In this document: one piece after another, positions 33,100 to 45,353 of the stretch
Layout: each line of letters starts with the position of its first letter
Position numbering within the stretch: position 1 is the stretch's first letter
The notes under the pieces: model-generated
What the model was told of the DNA's origin: nothing
The model's input: the letters and a program-made list of their open reading frames with translations, nothing else
Database searches by the model: none
Made by a program: the position numbers and the translations under genes
Assembly: GCF_000004075.3 (NCBI RefSeq)
Contig: NC_026656.2
Span: forward strand, 2,604,001-2,668,000
Source of the DNA: Cucumis sativus
Taxonomy: Eukaryota > Streptophyta > Magnoliopsida > Cucurbitales > Cucurbitaceae
Length of the DNA: 64,000 bases
Direction of reading: 5' to 3'

Positions 33100-36000
33100 A
33101 AAGTTTATAAATAAAGTGAAAATTATAGTAGGCAATAGTAGCCATTTCACAGCCTCAAACAAGACTATAACATCATTCCAATCATTCTCTTCCAAGGACT
33201 CACTTTGTCTTGTAGAAAAAGCTTCTACTAACCATGTATATTCTAATGTTGATGTTGGAAATTTTCTCATATGACAACTTTCGAGTCTACAACCGATGAA
33301 TACGTTACATGAAACTAAGGCCATTCCTTGATATGAATCTCCAATATCCACTCGGAAAGTAACGGATGTAGCCAAAGTTATCTTTCTATTGCGATTGTGT
33401 TGAAAACTGGCCCTTATTGAATTTGATGCAGTCTCATAGCTCAACCATTCCGGAATCCCACTATTCATTAGAACGAATTCCCTGAAGATATAACAACGCC
33501 TTCTCCATTTAACATTGACCTATGGAATAAGAATTATATATATATATTATGCATGGAATGTTAGTATAAAAGACAAGAACTTGATATGAACAAAGAAAAT
33601 GAATTGGTAAGAGATGAACCTGCCCGCCTGATATTATGTCCACATAATGTTTGGACTTCTTCTCAACGATATGCAACCAGTGGCATCTACTATTTGTATA
33701 CTCTGAGGGAGGTTTGGAATTTCTTGAAGAAACATGCAATTCCTTAATTGGAGATTCCGCAAGGACATAAACTTATGGAGACATGAAGGTAGACTACAGA
33801 ATTCGTTTTCTGACAAGACTATACTAGTTAAGGATAGAGCTACATTACATAAATTTTCCAGAAAATCAACATTTGATATATTGCAACCTTTAAGATCCAG
33901 CAACTCCAAATGTTCGAAAAATAAGATTTCTTTTGGAACTCGTGAATGGAAAAACTCCCAAGTCGAAGAAGTTTTCATAATTTTCATAGTTTTTATAACT
34001 TTTGGAACGCATTTCAATAGAACACTCAGAAAGACTAAGCCCGCAAAGACTCTTAAACAAATTATAAGCTGTACAAGGAAGGAAGATGAGGTTTGTGCAA
34101 CGTTTAAGATTTAATATATTGAAGATTAGTAAGGTGTTCAATTGACGAAGGTAGCTTCCTTATGGCCGTATAAGACAACCTCAACCTTTCTAAGGATTTC
34201 ATGTTTTCATCAATTTCTGGAAACGTTTCGAGCTTACGACAACCAGAGAGATCTAAATCTGTAAGAGACTTTAACTTGAGGTAGCTTGGAAGCTTTTCAA
34301 GGTTGTGCATTGTATTAGAGACAAGCTTTTAAGGTTTAATGCAGAAGAGAAGTCAGGAATTTTTTCAAGCTTTTGGCAGTGAGAAAGATCAAAATTTTCA
34401 AGACACTAGCTCCCATGAAATGTAGCTACTTGGAATCTTTTTAAGGTTTAAACAATGGTGGAGGTTGAAGGTAAGAAGGTTAGGAAGAGAAAGAAATGAC
34501 TTAGGAATGGTTTTTAAATTTGGGCAGTTGTTAAGATACAGTTCTTTTCCGAAATTAGTGATGAGGCTATGTTGCAAATGTAGTCCAACCAGATCTTTTG
34601 TAATAAAGCATGAGGGTAAAGTTTGATGAGGAAATCTATGCCATTTTATCCACTTTAACCCATTCGGTACATACTTTTTTTTTTTGCAAAACCTCACATT
34701 TCCATCAACAATCAGTATTCTCAAATTCTTCATGCTTCTAAATGCCTCTGGATTCACGTTTATGACCCTTGTGGGATCAGATAAACACCAACTTTATGCC
34801 TTTCACTGCATCGCTTCCCTACAAATTGAAGTCATACATTTTGTATAATTTAACATTACTTTCACAAACATTTTTCATCATCTGAAAGTCTTGGAAAATT
34901 AATTACTTAAATTAAAGACAATTAATTCAGGTAACACCAACTTACTGAATTGTTACTAAACACCTCCAGAATGTCCTCCTCCAACCTGATCTACTCCTTT
35001 TTCCAGGCTCATCACCACATTCATCATAAACTATTTTATGACCCATTTGTTTTATTAAATCATGCATTTGCACCCTATCATCATCATATTCTTCCATCCT
35101 AATAAGTGAAAGATGCCTCAGATTGCTAATTTTGAAATCCAGAATCGAATGGAATTCACTCAACATTTTCTTAACATAGGTAACTGTCTCACCCACGAGT
35201 AAACAAGAAATATCAAGAAAAAATTTCTTTACTTCGTCTTCCAGCCCATCAAAACTTAATTGAAGAACATCTTTAATACCTTTTCTCAAAGAGTTTTCAA
35301 ATCCATCTAATAGACCACTCCATTCTGCTTGATCTCTGCCACAAAGGAAAGAAGCCAAAACAACAAGAGCCAAAGGATGACCTTTACAATGCCTTGTAGC
35401 ACGTTCTGAAAGGTCTAAATAATTACTAGATGGATGACTTTTTTTGAAGGCATGCCAACAAAAAAGCTCAAATGCATTGTGTTCCCACAATCCTTCAACT
35501 TCATATGTTTGACCAAATCCATGGCTATCAAGTAAATGTTTATCTCTAGTCGTCACAATGATTTTACTACCCTGACCAAACCAATCATGCCCACCAGCCA
35601 ATGCTTTTAATTGCTTCATCTCATCCACATCATCAAGAAGTATAAGAACTTTCTTCGAATGGAGTCTATGCTTTATGATATTATTTCTCCTGTCAAGATC
35701 ATCGACATCCTCCAAATCATACTTTAAGATCTGAAAAAGTAGTTTTTTCTGTAGTTGAGCGAGGCCATTGAGTTGCTTTGAAGCTTCTCTAACATTTGAT
35801 AGAAAGCAGCAACATTCAAATTGGCTAGCCATTTTGTAGTATAAAGCTTTAGCCAAAGTTGTTTTACCAATGCCTCGAATGCCATATATCCCCAACATGT
35901 CAACACATTCAGACTTGTACATTTCTTCTGTAGGCCAATAAAGGGATTCAATTTTGGAATCAATTCCAACTAGTAGAGGCTTATCTGAGGGCGTGGTGAC

Positions 36001-37330
36001 ATTTAATGTAGACGACACTTCTTTAACAATAACTTGAATAAGGTCAGCCTCATTTCTGTTGTTAATTAGTACATAATCATTGCAAAATTAATAGATGATG
36101 AGAGAGTCAGAGGACATAATTAATTAAATTGCATCTTGAGAGAGAATAATCTTCTGAGTTTAAATTATATAGTGTGAGAATTTCTAATGAATAAAAAACA
36201 GAGCTAATTCCAAAAATAATGTAATTGGCCAAATAAATTACAAGAAATAGGGTCCTTAAATAAAGTGAAAATATAAATAATTGATAAAAATACAGAAAAA
36301 GCAAAAAAGTATTAACAGAATAGGTGTGAAAAATAGTGAACCAAGTCCACAATTGCTATAGGAAAATTATATCAAATGACAAAAATATTTAGAAAAAATA
36401 ATGCACAAACTTTTTTTTATATTGCGAATATATATATATCAAAATTAGTGATATCAGACGTCTATTAGATGATAATCATAAAATTATAGATTTTTAAATT
36501 TGCTGCTTTTACAATTTAAAAATTTTAATGACATGAGTACAAGTACTTGTAGGGGTCCCATTATTCCATAATTCAAATCTCTTATCCGTGTTTGCATCAA
36601 TGTGTTCAACAATAAAAACAACAAAACAACTCATGGACCTAGTCCACGACTTATACTTTGGTCTATGAGTAATAAGTCTTGGAGATCTCTCTTTTTTTTA
36701 AAGAAAAAAAAATTGTTTAGATTTATAAAACGCTAAAAAGAACACATATACAATAAAGAAAGAGAATTAATCAACTATACATTTTAAAAATAAAGGTAAA
36801 AAAATCTTGCAAATCTCAATCTTGTAAAAACATATGTACCTTATTGTTCCGAGATCCCAACCAGCCAAGTTGGCAGCAGTCGTTAGAGCATTCCTCCATA
36901 TTGGAATCTTCTCCATGAAATTAGCCTCATGTTTGGCCAATCCTTCTCCATAGCAACCATTTTGTTTTCGTACATCCGAAGGATCCACCTTGTAGAAAAT
37001 TGGCAATACTTTCTGACCCTTGGATTTCTTACACTCAATTATTTCCACCAATTCATCCAGACACCATGTAGAAGATGCATAATTTTCCGAGAATATAACA
37101 ATAGAAATCAAAGAACACTGTATAGTTTTTAAAAGGGCTTCAGAAATTTGCTCACCCCTTTCGATCCTGTCATCTATGAAAACATTGACACCCTTGTGAC
37201 GCAAGAACATGTGAAGATGACTTGTGAAATTGGAGCGAGTATCCTCTCCTCTAAAACTCAAAAACACATCATAAATCCAATTGATTGGAGAAGAAGACGA
37301 CGATTCCGCTCCAGCAGCGTTAGAACCCAT
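33100..37330 (-). pseudogene. TIR-NB-LRR gene with decayed LRR part (TIR and NB-ARC still open)
   Basis: TIR exon 36840-37330 (start chosen at MGSNAAG by comparison with the intact TNL; another in-frame ATG is at 37357). It has YDVFLSFRGEDTRSNF and SSTWCLDEL with the NADase-type Glu. NB-ARC exon 34946-36055 has GIRGIGKTT, LILLDDVDEMKQL, GHPLALVVLASFL and MHDLIKQMG. The TIR exon is intact. The NB exon is open until a one-base loss just after the MHD region (about 34985), which puts the frame out. Downstream, the LRR-linker exon (about 34390-34830), LRRs (33630-34360) and C-JID (33100-33530) are recognisable but carry several stops and frame changes. One intron plus the first LRR is deleted (GK joined to ELYLNNC). 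If transcribed, the product would be a TIR-NB protein of about 538 residues. No C-terminal extension like that of the intact TNL was found. Confidence 0.85.
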
Positions 37331-37404
37331 CCCAAATCTACCCAAAGACTTCCTCATTTCTTTGCCTATATGTCTTAATTCCTCATTCAATAATAATCTG
37401 GACA

Positions 37405-37411
37405 CTTTATA
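37405..37411 (-). promoter_or_regulatory. TATA box of the decayed TNL
   Basis: TATAAAG on the minus strand, 75 bp upstream of the ATG at 37330. It is in the same context (CTCTATAAA) and spacing as the box of the intact TNL at 50766-50772. Confidence 0.5.
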
Positions 37412-38359
37412 GAGAGCAAATGTTGGGTGAAGTAGAAGTGGGGACACTGTTATGATTGATCAGAAGACTTCTCATTTCCACATGCAAATTCCCGGACTTT
37501 GGCCTACTTAACCCATTTTCTACGCACTTTCTTTAGTCAAATAAGTGTGTGACCATATTTTCTTTGGTTTACCCACAAAATACTAATGATGTGGAACTTT
37601 CGTATCAATTTTGGCCATTGTGAGAGGGCAATGATGATCGTTTAAAAAGTAGTTGTGGTAAATAATGATCACAATACTCCAAACTCACAGCAAATTTCTG
37701 TCTTACACAAACACGTTTTCCTACTTTTTACAATATTATTTCTTTCATCCCTCACTGCCTATAGGTACATTCATTTGTTTGATGAAAAGTCTATACTTTG
37801 GCCCATAGATACTGATGTAGTCTGGAAGATATTTATATGAAGTTTGAATTAAAGACATCGTCAGATAGAAATATATATATATGAGCTGATCAATATACAA
37901 CGTTAGAATTATCGTACCTAACTTCCAAATATATAAAATCAGTGGAAAATTCCCTATTTTTCTTTTCTACTCCTTTCCAATCTCTATTATTTTAACTTGA
38001 ATTGTATTAAATGTTGAAAATAATGCGATCAATCTCTATTATTTTGCACACATGTCAATCTCAACCCTTCTTTCCTTTTGAAAAAAAAAAAAAAAAAACC
38101 ATTCAGTTTACTTTCCCTCAGTTCAATTTTTGTTCTCGAGCTTTCCTCTTTCCATTCACTGTGTGTGGCTGGGAACATAGAAAAAAGGAAAAAATAATAA
38201 CTAAGCTAATAAGAAGTGATTGAGCTTAATACATAGTGATCATCTACCTTATTCTTTCAACAGAGATTGACCCATCGATAAAATAATATTTTAACTAAAC
38301 AATAATCTTTAAAAAGAAAAAGAAGAGACTTGACAGAAAACGTTGTTCATAAAGTCAAG

Positions 38360-38364
<5 letters not shown>

Positions 38365-38398
<34 letters not shown>
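38365..38398. repeat. (GA)n microsatellite
   Basis: About 17 uninterrupted AG/GA dinucleotides, read directly. Confidence 0.9.
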
Positions 38399-38401
<3 letters not shown>

Positions 38402-38689
38402 GGTTGTAGGAAAGTAGAAGAAGGCGTGTAAGAAAATATGAGAGAAAAAGGAAGAAATAGAAAAAACAAAGTGAGGCACCAAAAGTAGATTAAGGTATTC
38501 TATTCATCACTTATATCCCTTCTTCCTTTCCATTCCTTTGTGATTCTAAAAATAATTTTGTTAGAAATTGGTGAAATAATTACCTTTTGAGAGACAGATA
38601 AAAGCAAGACAATCTCTTTTATGACTTTTCCTTTTGCTTGGATCTCACTTTCAAATAAAACAGAAATTGAGGATGTAAAATACATTCAT

Positions 38690-38860
38690 TAATTGGATGT
38701 TTATAAATATAATTAAATAAATCAAAATATTTACAAACATAACATAAACCATCATAAAAAAATACTATATATGACCTAAATTGTAGTCTATTACCGTCTA
38801 TTATCGATAAACTATAATTTTTGCTATATTTCAAAATATTTTTAAGCAGTTTTGTCATTT
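38690..38860. repeat. Dispersed AT-rich palindromic repeat, family 1
   Basis: Left part ATAAATCAAAATATTTACAAAC, centre TAGTCTATTACCGTCTATTATCGATAAACTATA, right part TTTTGCTATATTTCAAAATA. Matches the family layout. Confidence 0.5.
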
Positions 38861-39254
38861 ACACATCATGTTTAACTTATCCAATTTGTAATAAAAATTG
38901 GGATAATCGTAATTAAATTCCATTGATAGATCAATTGTAATGGACTGGATCAACAAATCTAATTGAATTGAGTTTTGTCAAAATGAAGTTTTTTTTCCCT
39001 CTAGAAGTGTAACAATAATGGTGACCATAACCCAATTTTAGATGTAATTTTGGAGAGCAACCCAATTGATAACCCTCCACCTATTAATCAGATTGATCAC
39101 TCTCTGCTTGTGAATCAGATTACAATTTTTGTTTACAAATTTGGATGTGGATCCAAATTTAGAAATTGTACAATAGATGAGAGAAACATAAAAACTGTAT
39201 AGCAACTAAACTATTTAATAACAGTTTTAAAACTAAATTGTTTGATAACAATCT

Positions 39255-40025
39255 TATGGGTTTTCTTAGTGAGCAGCCTTAATAGATTGTAAGTTGCTTG
39301 AAGATATTCCAAAGGTTCCAAAAGAGGTAGTCCGTGTGAATTCTACAAGGTGCGTATCATTGGCCAGATTTCCTGAAAACATACATGATTTTATATGTTG
39401 TAACGATAATGTGGTGCGTATCATTTCTTTCTCATGAACCCATGTCTTGTGTATTTCATTCTTATAAGAATTAAGTGTGCTTTGTTAATTAACATAACAT
39501 TTAGCTATTTACTCTGATCGTGCATGAATATAAAAAATATTGAGTAAGCAAAGAACTCATATTAATGAATTGTGACATTTCAAATTGGTTCAAGTACAAG
39601 GGTATGAACAATTCAATACTGTTTGTTTTTCCAGCTGATTATCTAAGTTGAAAAAGGAAGGCTGTTATTGCTCTTTGTGTCAAATTTCAAGTTACTATTG
39701 ATCTCGAGCTGGTTCAGCTTAAATATAGTGTGTTTATCAACGATATTGAAGTAAGTAAACACTTTTGGATGGATAAGATATCAGGAGGTGAGTATCTATG
39801 GATGGCAGTACTTGATCCTTGTATACATCTAAACCCATATGGTGACGACATTGTGGACAGCTCACCGAAGATTGATCTAAATCAACCATGTTTTAGGATT
39901 AGTTCCTCGAGAAGTATTTTGGATAAAATTACAGTGTTATTTGAGGTAATTAATTGCTCAAGACAACTGTAAAGATGCAACAAGTATAAAAATGTGTGGT
40001 GTTCACGTAATCATGGAGGAATAAT
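39255..40025 (+). pseudogene. TNL C-terminal relic (end of LRR plus C-JID domain)
   Basis: Readable pieces are IPKVPKEVVRVNSTRCVSLA at 39300-39400, then VFINDIEVSKHF and ISGGEYLWMAVLDP, then SSRSILDKITVLFEVI up to about 39960. A final CGVHVIMEE-like end lies near 40000-40023. Frames are interrupted, and no TIR or NB part lies upstream. It is a closer relative of the relic at 41.6-43.4 kb (same IPKVP, FVNDIEV and SGEYLWM phrases) than of the minus-strand TNLs, so it belongs to a second TNL subclade. Confidence 0.75.
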
Positions 40026-41569
40026 TTGGAGAAGAAATTGGCAAATTAGTTGAAGTTAGAATATGCAAACCTGGAGAGAGGCTCTCTAATTACTCTTTGG
40101 CACTTCTAACTTTTATGTTTATAAATATATGTTATCTGAAGAAAGCATTGTTAATCAAGTGAAAACAGGAACTGATATTTGAGTTTATATATATATATAC
40201 GTAATCTATATTTGTTTTCTTCTATTTTTTTTCTGTCTTTTTATATTCAACTTCAACCCTCTTTCTTGAAATACAATCTTTGATGATGAAGTGAAATCTT
40301 ATATGAATGTGTTTGCTAAGATCATCATGAAACAAAGAATTCTTTTCTAAAGCAATCTTTGACCTACTGTCTACATGTAGAGACGACCAATAAAATAAAA
40401 ATAAAACTAAAAAATAAATAGAAAAAGTAAGAAGACTTAGGGGAGAAAAACGCTCATTTGTTTCTAATTCAAAAAGAAAAACAAAGGAAAGTTCTCGGAA
40501 AGAAACAACACACATGATGAGAAAAAAAAGAACAATTTAAGTAACTTTAATGGTTTAATTTATATATGTGTATGTATATATTAGGTGGGTCAAAGATAAA
40601 TTTTGCTTTATTTAGAAGTTCGTTCACTAATTTGACCCCATCATTTTTCAAAAGTTGCATTATTTGATTAAAAAATCATATTATGGCAGACAACCCAATA
40701 TTCAAAAAATCTATATAGGTTGTACTATTACTTGTATAAAAAATTGAGAGCATAGTTTTAAAGGATTCATGAAATAACTCATCAATTTCATGTAAAAAAA
40801 TCAGCATTGGTTCTTTATCAATTACTCTACTCCCAAATATTGTGATCTCTCCCAAAAATTCCTCTAAGAACTACTACATGCAACATTGATTTTGAATATG
40901 TAGTAAATGAGTTATCCCTAGTTATCTCACAAGACTTAAACAGTATGTAGTTGTATATACCATATTCAAGTAAAAATTTAATGACTATAGTATATAAATA
41001 AGGTTCTTCCTCTCCAATTATGCATGCAATTATTATTCTCTCTCAAGTTAGTCCAAATAAGTCATGATCAAAACTCATGATGTACGTTGAACTTTCGTGT
41101 CAAATTTCCCAAAATTGTGAGAGATCAATAATTACAGTACATCTTAAAATTTATTGGCTAAAATTCCTTTTCTTAAGAACCAAAATCAAAGAGCATTAGG
41201 TGGGAAAGAGGATGAGAGAAAAGTTGTGGTTAATAATGATCACACTACAACATTATTCGTTCACTTTATTCTCTTGAAAGAACAGATTGGGTATTCAAAT
41301 TAACAGCAAATTTCTGTCTTACACAAAGACGTTTTCGTACATTTTGCAAGATTTCTTTCACCCTCATTCCATAGCAACAATTTTTTAGTGCAAGAATGAC
41401 TCCCTATTTTTTCAATTTTAAGAACCTACAGATTAATATTATATTCAATTATTATTCCACTATTTCAATAGAAACCCCCAGAGATTTTAATTAATTACAA
41501 GGAGTACAAAATGAATTAATTAAGGGTGTTATGTTTTGTTTATTATATCCCATCACAATTAAGGGTTGA
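40026..41569. other. Intergenic region with duplicated TNL upstream segment
   Basis: No gene was seen. About 41085-41390 is the diverged copy of the segment upstream of the decayed TNL (37565-37765). The rest is AT-rich and unremarkable. Confidence 0.5.
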
Positions 41570-43437
41570 TTGTCCAGAAGATAGAGTAGAAGCTATGTGT
41601 AGTAAACCTATATTGGATGAATATGAAAACCAATATCTTGACAAGGGCATCCAGATCCTCTTCCAATAAGACTTATGGACTTGAAGATGAAGTAAAAGAA
41701 AATTTTCTTTATCTTTCTTGTTGCTTTTTAAGAGAATATATGAACGAAGTTAAAATGAAAGTTAGGAGCATGTAGTTGTTTATGTTTGGAAAAGGAAACA
41801 ACAAAACTAATGAATCTATCACTTCTTATCGTTGATGATGTATACGACCAGTTTGAAATGCATGATTTAATACAATAAATGGGTCTCACAATTAATCTTT
41901 TAGAGACTTCTACATCTCATAAAAGAAAAGATTGTTGATTGAGGATGATCTTATCGATGTCTTAAATGACAATAAGGTAAGAACTATGAGACAAAACTAT
42001 TTTATTATATGCAACAACTTTTATTATTTTGATAATTTGTAAGCAAGAGCAGTTAATTAACTGAGTGATAAAACTAAGATTTCCTGAAGGTGAACCTACC
42101 GAGTTGGACATTGATTCAAGAGCTTTTGAAAAAGTGAAAAATTTGGTAGTACTCGAAGTTTACAATGCCACATCTTCAAAAAGTACTACTCTTGAGTGTC
42201 TACCTAATAGCTTAAGGTGGCTGAATTGGTTTAGATTTCCTTTTTCATCTTTGCCTACAACCTTCACAATGGAGAACCCTCAATTTGAAATCCCTAAAAA
42301 TTTTGGTATTTTAGAAATTGGAGAATATATCATCCTCAATTTAGTGAAGAAATGAATAGCCTAGAAAATTTGGACATTCATGATAGTACTGTAATTAATC
42401 AGCTATCTCCAACAATTGGATATCTTACTAGCCTAAGAGAAATTTCGATGATAAGCTCCATGGAGCTTTAAACTCTTCCAAGTACAATTTATGGTTAAGT
42501 AATCTTACTTCTTTACTTGTTCTTGATTCTGATCTTTCAACCTTTCCTTCCTTAAATAATCCTTCTTCAGCTTCCTTATATTCCTACCTAACAGAAATAA
42601 GCATTTTCAATTGTAAGATAACAAATTTGGATTTCTTAGAAACAATGGTTCATGTTGCCCCTTTTTTGAAAGAGTTGAACTTATCTATAAACAACTTTTG
42701 TACACTACCCTAATGTATTATTAATTTTAAATCATTGGAATATCTTATTATGAGGGATTGTACGTTGCTTGAAGAAATTCCAAAGGTTCCAGAAGGAGTA
42801 GTTTGTATGGATGCTGGAGGGTGCGTATTATTGACCAGATTTCCTGACTACATACCTGATTTCATATCTTGTGAGGGTAATTTGGTGTGTATCATTTCTT
42901 TCTCATGACCTCATCTCTCATGTATTTCGTTTATATAAGAATTAAGTTTACTCTTATTTTGCAGGAAGATGAAAAAAGTTTTGGAGAATTCAAACAACTC
43001 ATATTAATGAATTATGATATTCCAGATTGGTGCAGGTACAAGAGTATGAACAACTCAATAACATTTAATTTTCCAACTGATTGTCTAAGTGGGAAAAGGA
43101 AGGCTTTTATTGTTCCTTGTGTCAAATTTCAATCTAATACTGGTCACACGAGGTGTTGGCTTCATTGTACCGTGTTTGTCAACGATATTGAAGTATGGTG
43201 TCGAATGTTAATGCCCAGATCTGACATATTGTGTCTAGATTTGAAGTAATATCATCAGGTGAGTATCTATGGATGCCAGTAGTTGATATTAAGTCCTCAA
43301 GAGATATTTTGGATAGAGTTACAGTGTTATTTGATGTTCGTGTTCCAAAGAGGCAACTACTTCATGTTTGTGATCCAAAGTGGGAAGATGAAGTAAGTAT
43401 AAAAATGTATGGTGTTCACGTGATCATGGAGGAATAA
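41570..43437 (+). pseudogene. TNL relic (end of NB-ARC, LRR, C-JID)
   Basis: 41570-41980: remains of the ARC2 part, with LDEYENQYLDKGIQ, VKENFLYLSCC and QFEMHDLIQ (the MHD motif) separated by stops. 42065-42355: LRR linker (PTELDIDSRAFEKVKNLVVL, then SLRWLNWFRFPFSSLP). 42360-42860: LRRs with stops (LTEISIFNCKITNLDFLE, LLEEIPKVPEGVVCMDAGGC). 42960-43437: C-JID (FKQLILMNYDIPDWC, FVNDIEVWC, then SGEYLWMPVVD and YGVHVIMEE before the stop). TIR and P-loop are absent. Several breaks, so non-functional. Confidence 0.8.
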
Positions 43438-43799
43438 TTTGGAGAAGAAATTCCCAAAGTTGAAGTTTACTCTTTTGCACTTCTAATTTTTATTTTTATA
43501 AATATAATGTTATATGAAGACAACATTGTTAATCAAGTGAAAACAGGAATTGATATTTTAGTTTATATATATATTTTTAATTTCTATTAGTTTTCTTCTA
43601 TTTTCTTTTCAATTATGGTCTTTGATATAGAAACACTTGAACAAATAATCGAATGCTATGATATTGGAAGCGTTGTTTCATGAAGTCAATAAGAACAAGA
43701 AATAGAGGAGGGTATTGGAAGCATGTGATGAACATCTCAAATAAATAATCTCAGCCTCCCAGATGCTTGATGAAGCTATAAGGAAAATTTAGTTTGATA

Positions 43800-44765
43800 A
43801 CGTTTGTTGGTGTGAAGCCAAGGGGAAAGGATGGTAATATAATGGAAATTCTGGCCAATCAATCCATTTTAATCAAGATGGTAGATACTCCAAATCTCCA
43901 TAAAAGATAGCACCATATGAATTTTATTTGAAGAATCTCTTGAATGCGTTTGTGAAGGGAGGATTTCTCATATGAATCCAATACACTTTTGCATTTAGAT
44001 TGATCTCTGTTGTAAAGGAAAGAATCCAATACCTCAAGACCCAAAGGAAGACCTTTACAATAATCTACTGCTTGTTTCGAAAGGTCTAAATAGTCTCTTG
44101 GTATATTATATTACACTGATAATTTTCTTAAAAGCATGCCAACTAAAAATCTCAAGGGCTTTGTCACAGCTCAATCCTTGGAGAAGATACAGTTTGTCGA
44201 ATTTGGAAATCAAATATGTGTCTCTCGTTGTTACAATGATCTTACTTCCATGACCAAACAAATGAAGCTTACCAGCCAAATATATTTCCAGCTGCTTGTA
44301 GTCATCAATATCATCAAGAACTAGAAGAATTCTTTTTGAGTGTAATCTATCCCTTATAATGTTGGTGTTTCCATAAACAAGATTGCCAATCTTGATGAAG
44401 TCACCCATCAAGATCTAAGAGAGTAGCATTTCTTGCAGATTTTGAAGGCCATTAAACTGCTTTCAAGCTTCTCTGACATTTGCAACAAAGCTGCAACCTT
44501 CAAATTGACTGGCAATTTTGTTGTATAAAGCTTTGGCCAAAGTTGTCTTACCAATGCCTCCAATGCCATATATTCCTAGCATTGTAACAACATCAGACAT
44601 AACAAGGGAAACTAAATTTGTAACTTTGATCTTCGATTCCAACTGGATATTTAGCTACCTCTAACAATGTTGGACGACTTAACTTGTCCATTTACTTTTT
44701 TAACAATCTGTTGAATAATCTCAGCCTCGTTCCTGCCTTTATGTTCAACCACTTCCTATGAAAAC
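43800..44765 (-). pseudogene. NB-ARC-only TNL relic
   Basis: 44765-44420 gives the linker (EAEIIQQIVKKVNGQVK) and a P-loop region in a shifted frame. 44411-44106 is open, with NIIRDRLHSKRILLVLDDID (kinase 2) and GHGSKIIVTTRD (RNBS-B). 44050-43859 gives GLEVLDSFLYNRDQSKCKSV, the GLPL-side region. No TIR lies upstream and no LRR downstream; several breaks. It lies tail-to-tail with the plus-strand relic and directly 3' of the intact TNL. Confidence 0.8.
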
Positions 44766-45353
44766 GATGTTAAAAGTGTCACATTCCGACTTAGATTAAC
44801 TTATTGAACTTGCAACCATTTGTGAATGACGACAATACATATAATCAAAGTGTGTTCAACGGAATCTATTGTTATCATAACTTGTCCTAGGTTGAGTAGA
44901 ATAATATGAGTACGAGATGTGAAAAAGAAGTAAAGATTAAGATTCATTTAATAACGATTTCCTTTTTACTCTTCTATTTCTAAAATAAATGTTTGCTTCC
45001 TCCAATTTTCCAATTATTGTTTTCACCATTCATTACAGAAACACTTGAATTCCTAGTAAAATTCTAGAAAGAAAAAAGAAAAAACAGACACATACAGCAA
45101 TAAACTTGTTTTTGAGTATCTTCCTAGTAAAATCCTAAAATACATAAACAGGTTTTTGAGAACTATTTTTTCTTTTTATCAGTTTTTAAACATGACAATG
45201 GTTTTTTAAAACCTGAATAGAAGGTGGATATAGCAAAACTTTCGTATCCAAACGAAAGTAATGTTTATAAGTTTAATTTTCAAAAACTAAAAGTCAATTA
45301 AAACGAAATGATTATCAAAGTAGAGAATGCATACTAAAAGCTTTACAACCTTG
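44766..45353. other. Spacer between NB relic and intact TNL
   Basis: No gene was seen. It should contain the 3' UTR of the TNL ending at 45354. No repeat was recognised. Confidence 0.5.

Larger units (their letters stand above)
37412..39240. other. Intergenic region between decayed TNL and plus-strand relic
   Basis: No gene was seen. About 37565-37765 is repeated, diverged, at 41085-41390 in the same orientation (shared GAACTTTCGT, GTTGTGGT-AATAATGATCACA, and AGCAAATTTCTGTCTTACAC). A (GA)n tract lies at 38365-38398 and a family-1 repeat at 38690-38860. Confidence 0.55.

Noticed and set aside
37331-37447. Longer N-terminus of the decayed TNL
   Set aside because: It starts at a GTG and overlaps the TATA box at 37405-37411. 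The intact TNL starts at MGSS, equivalent to MGSN at 37330.
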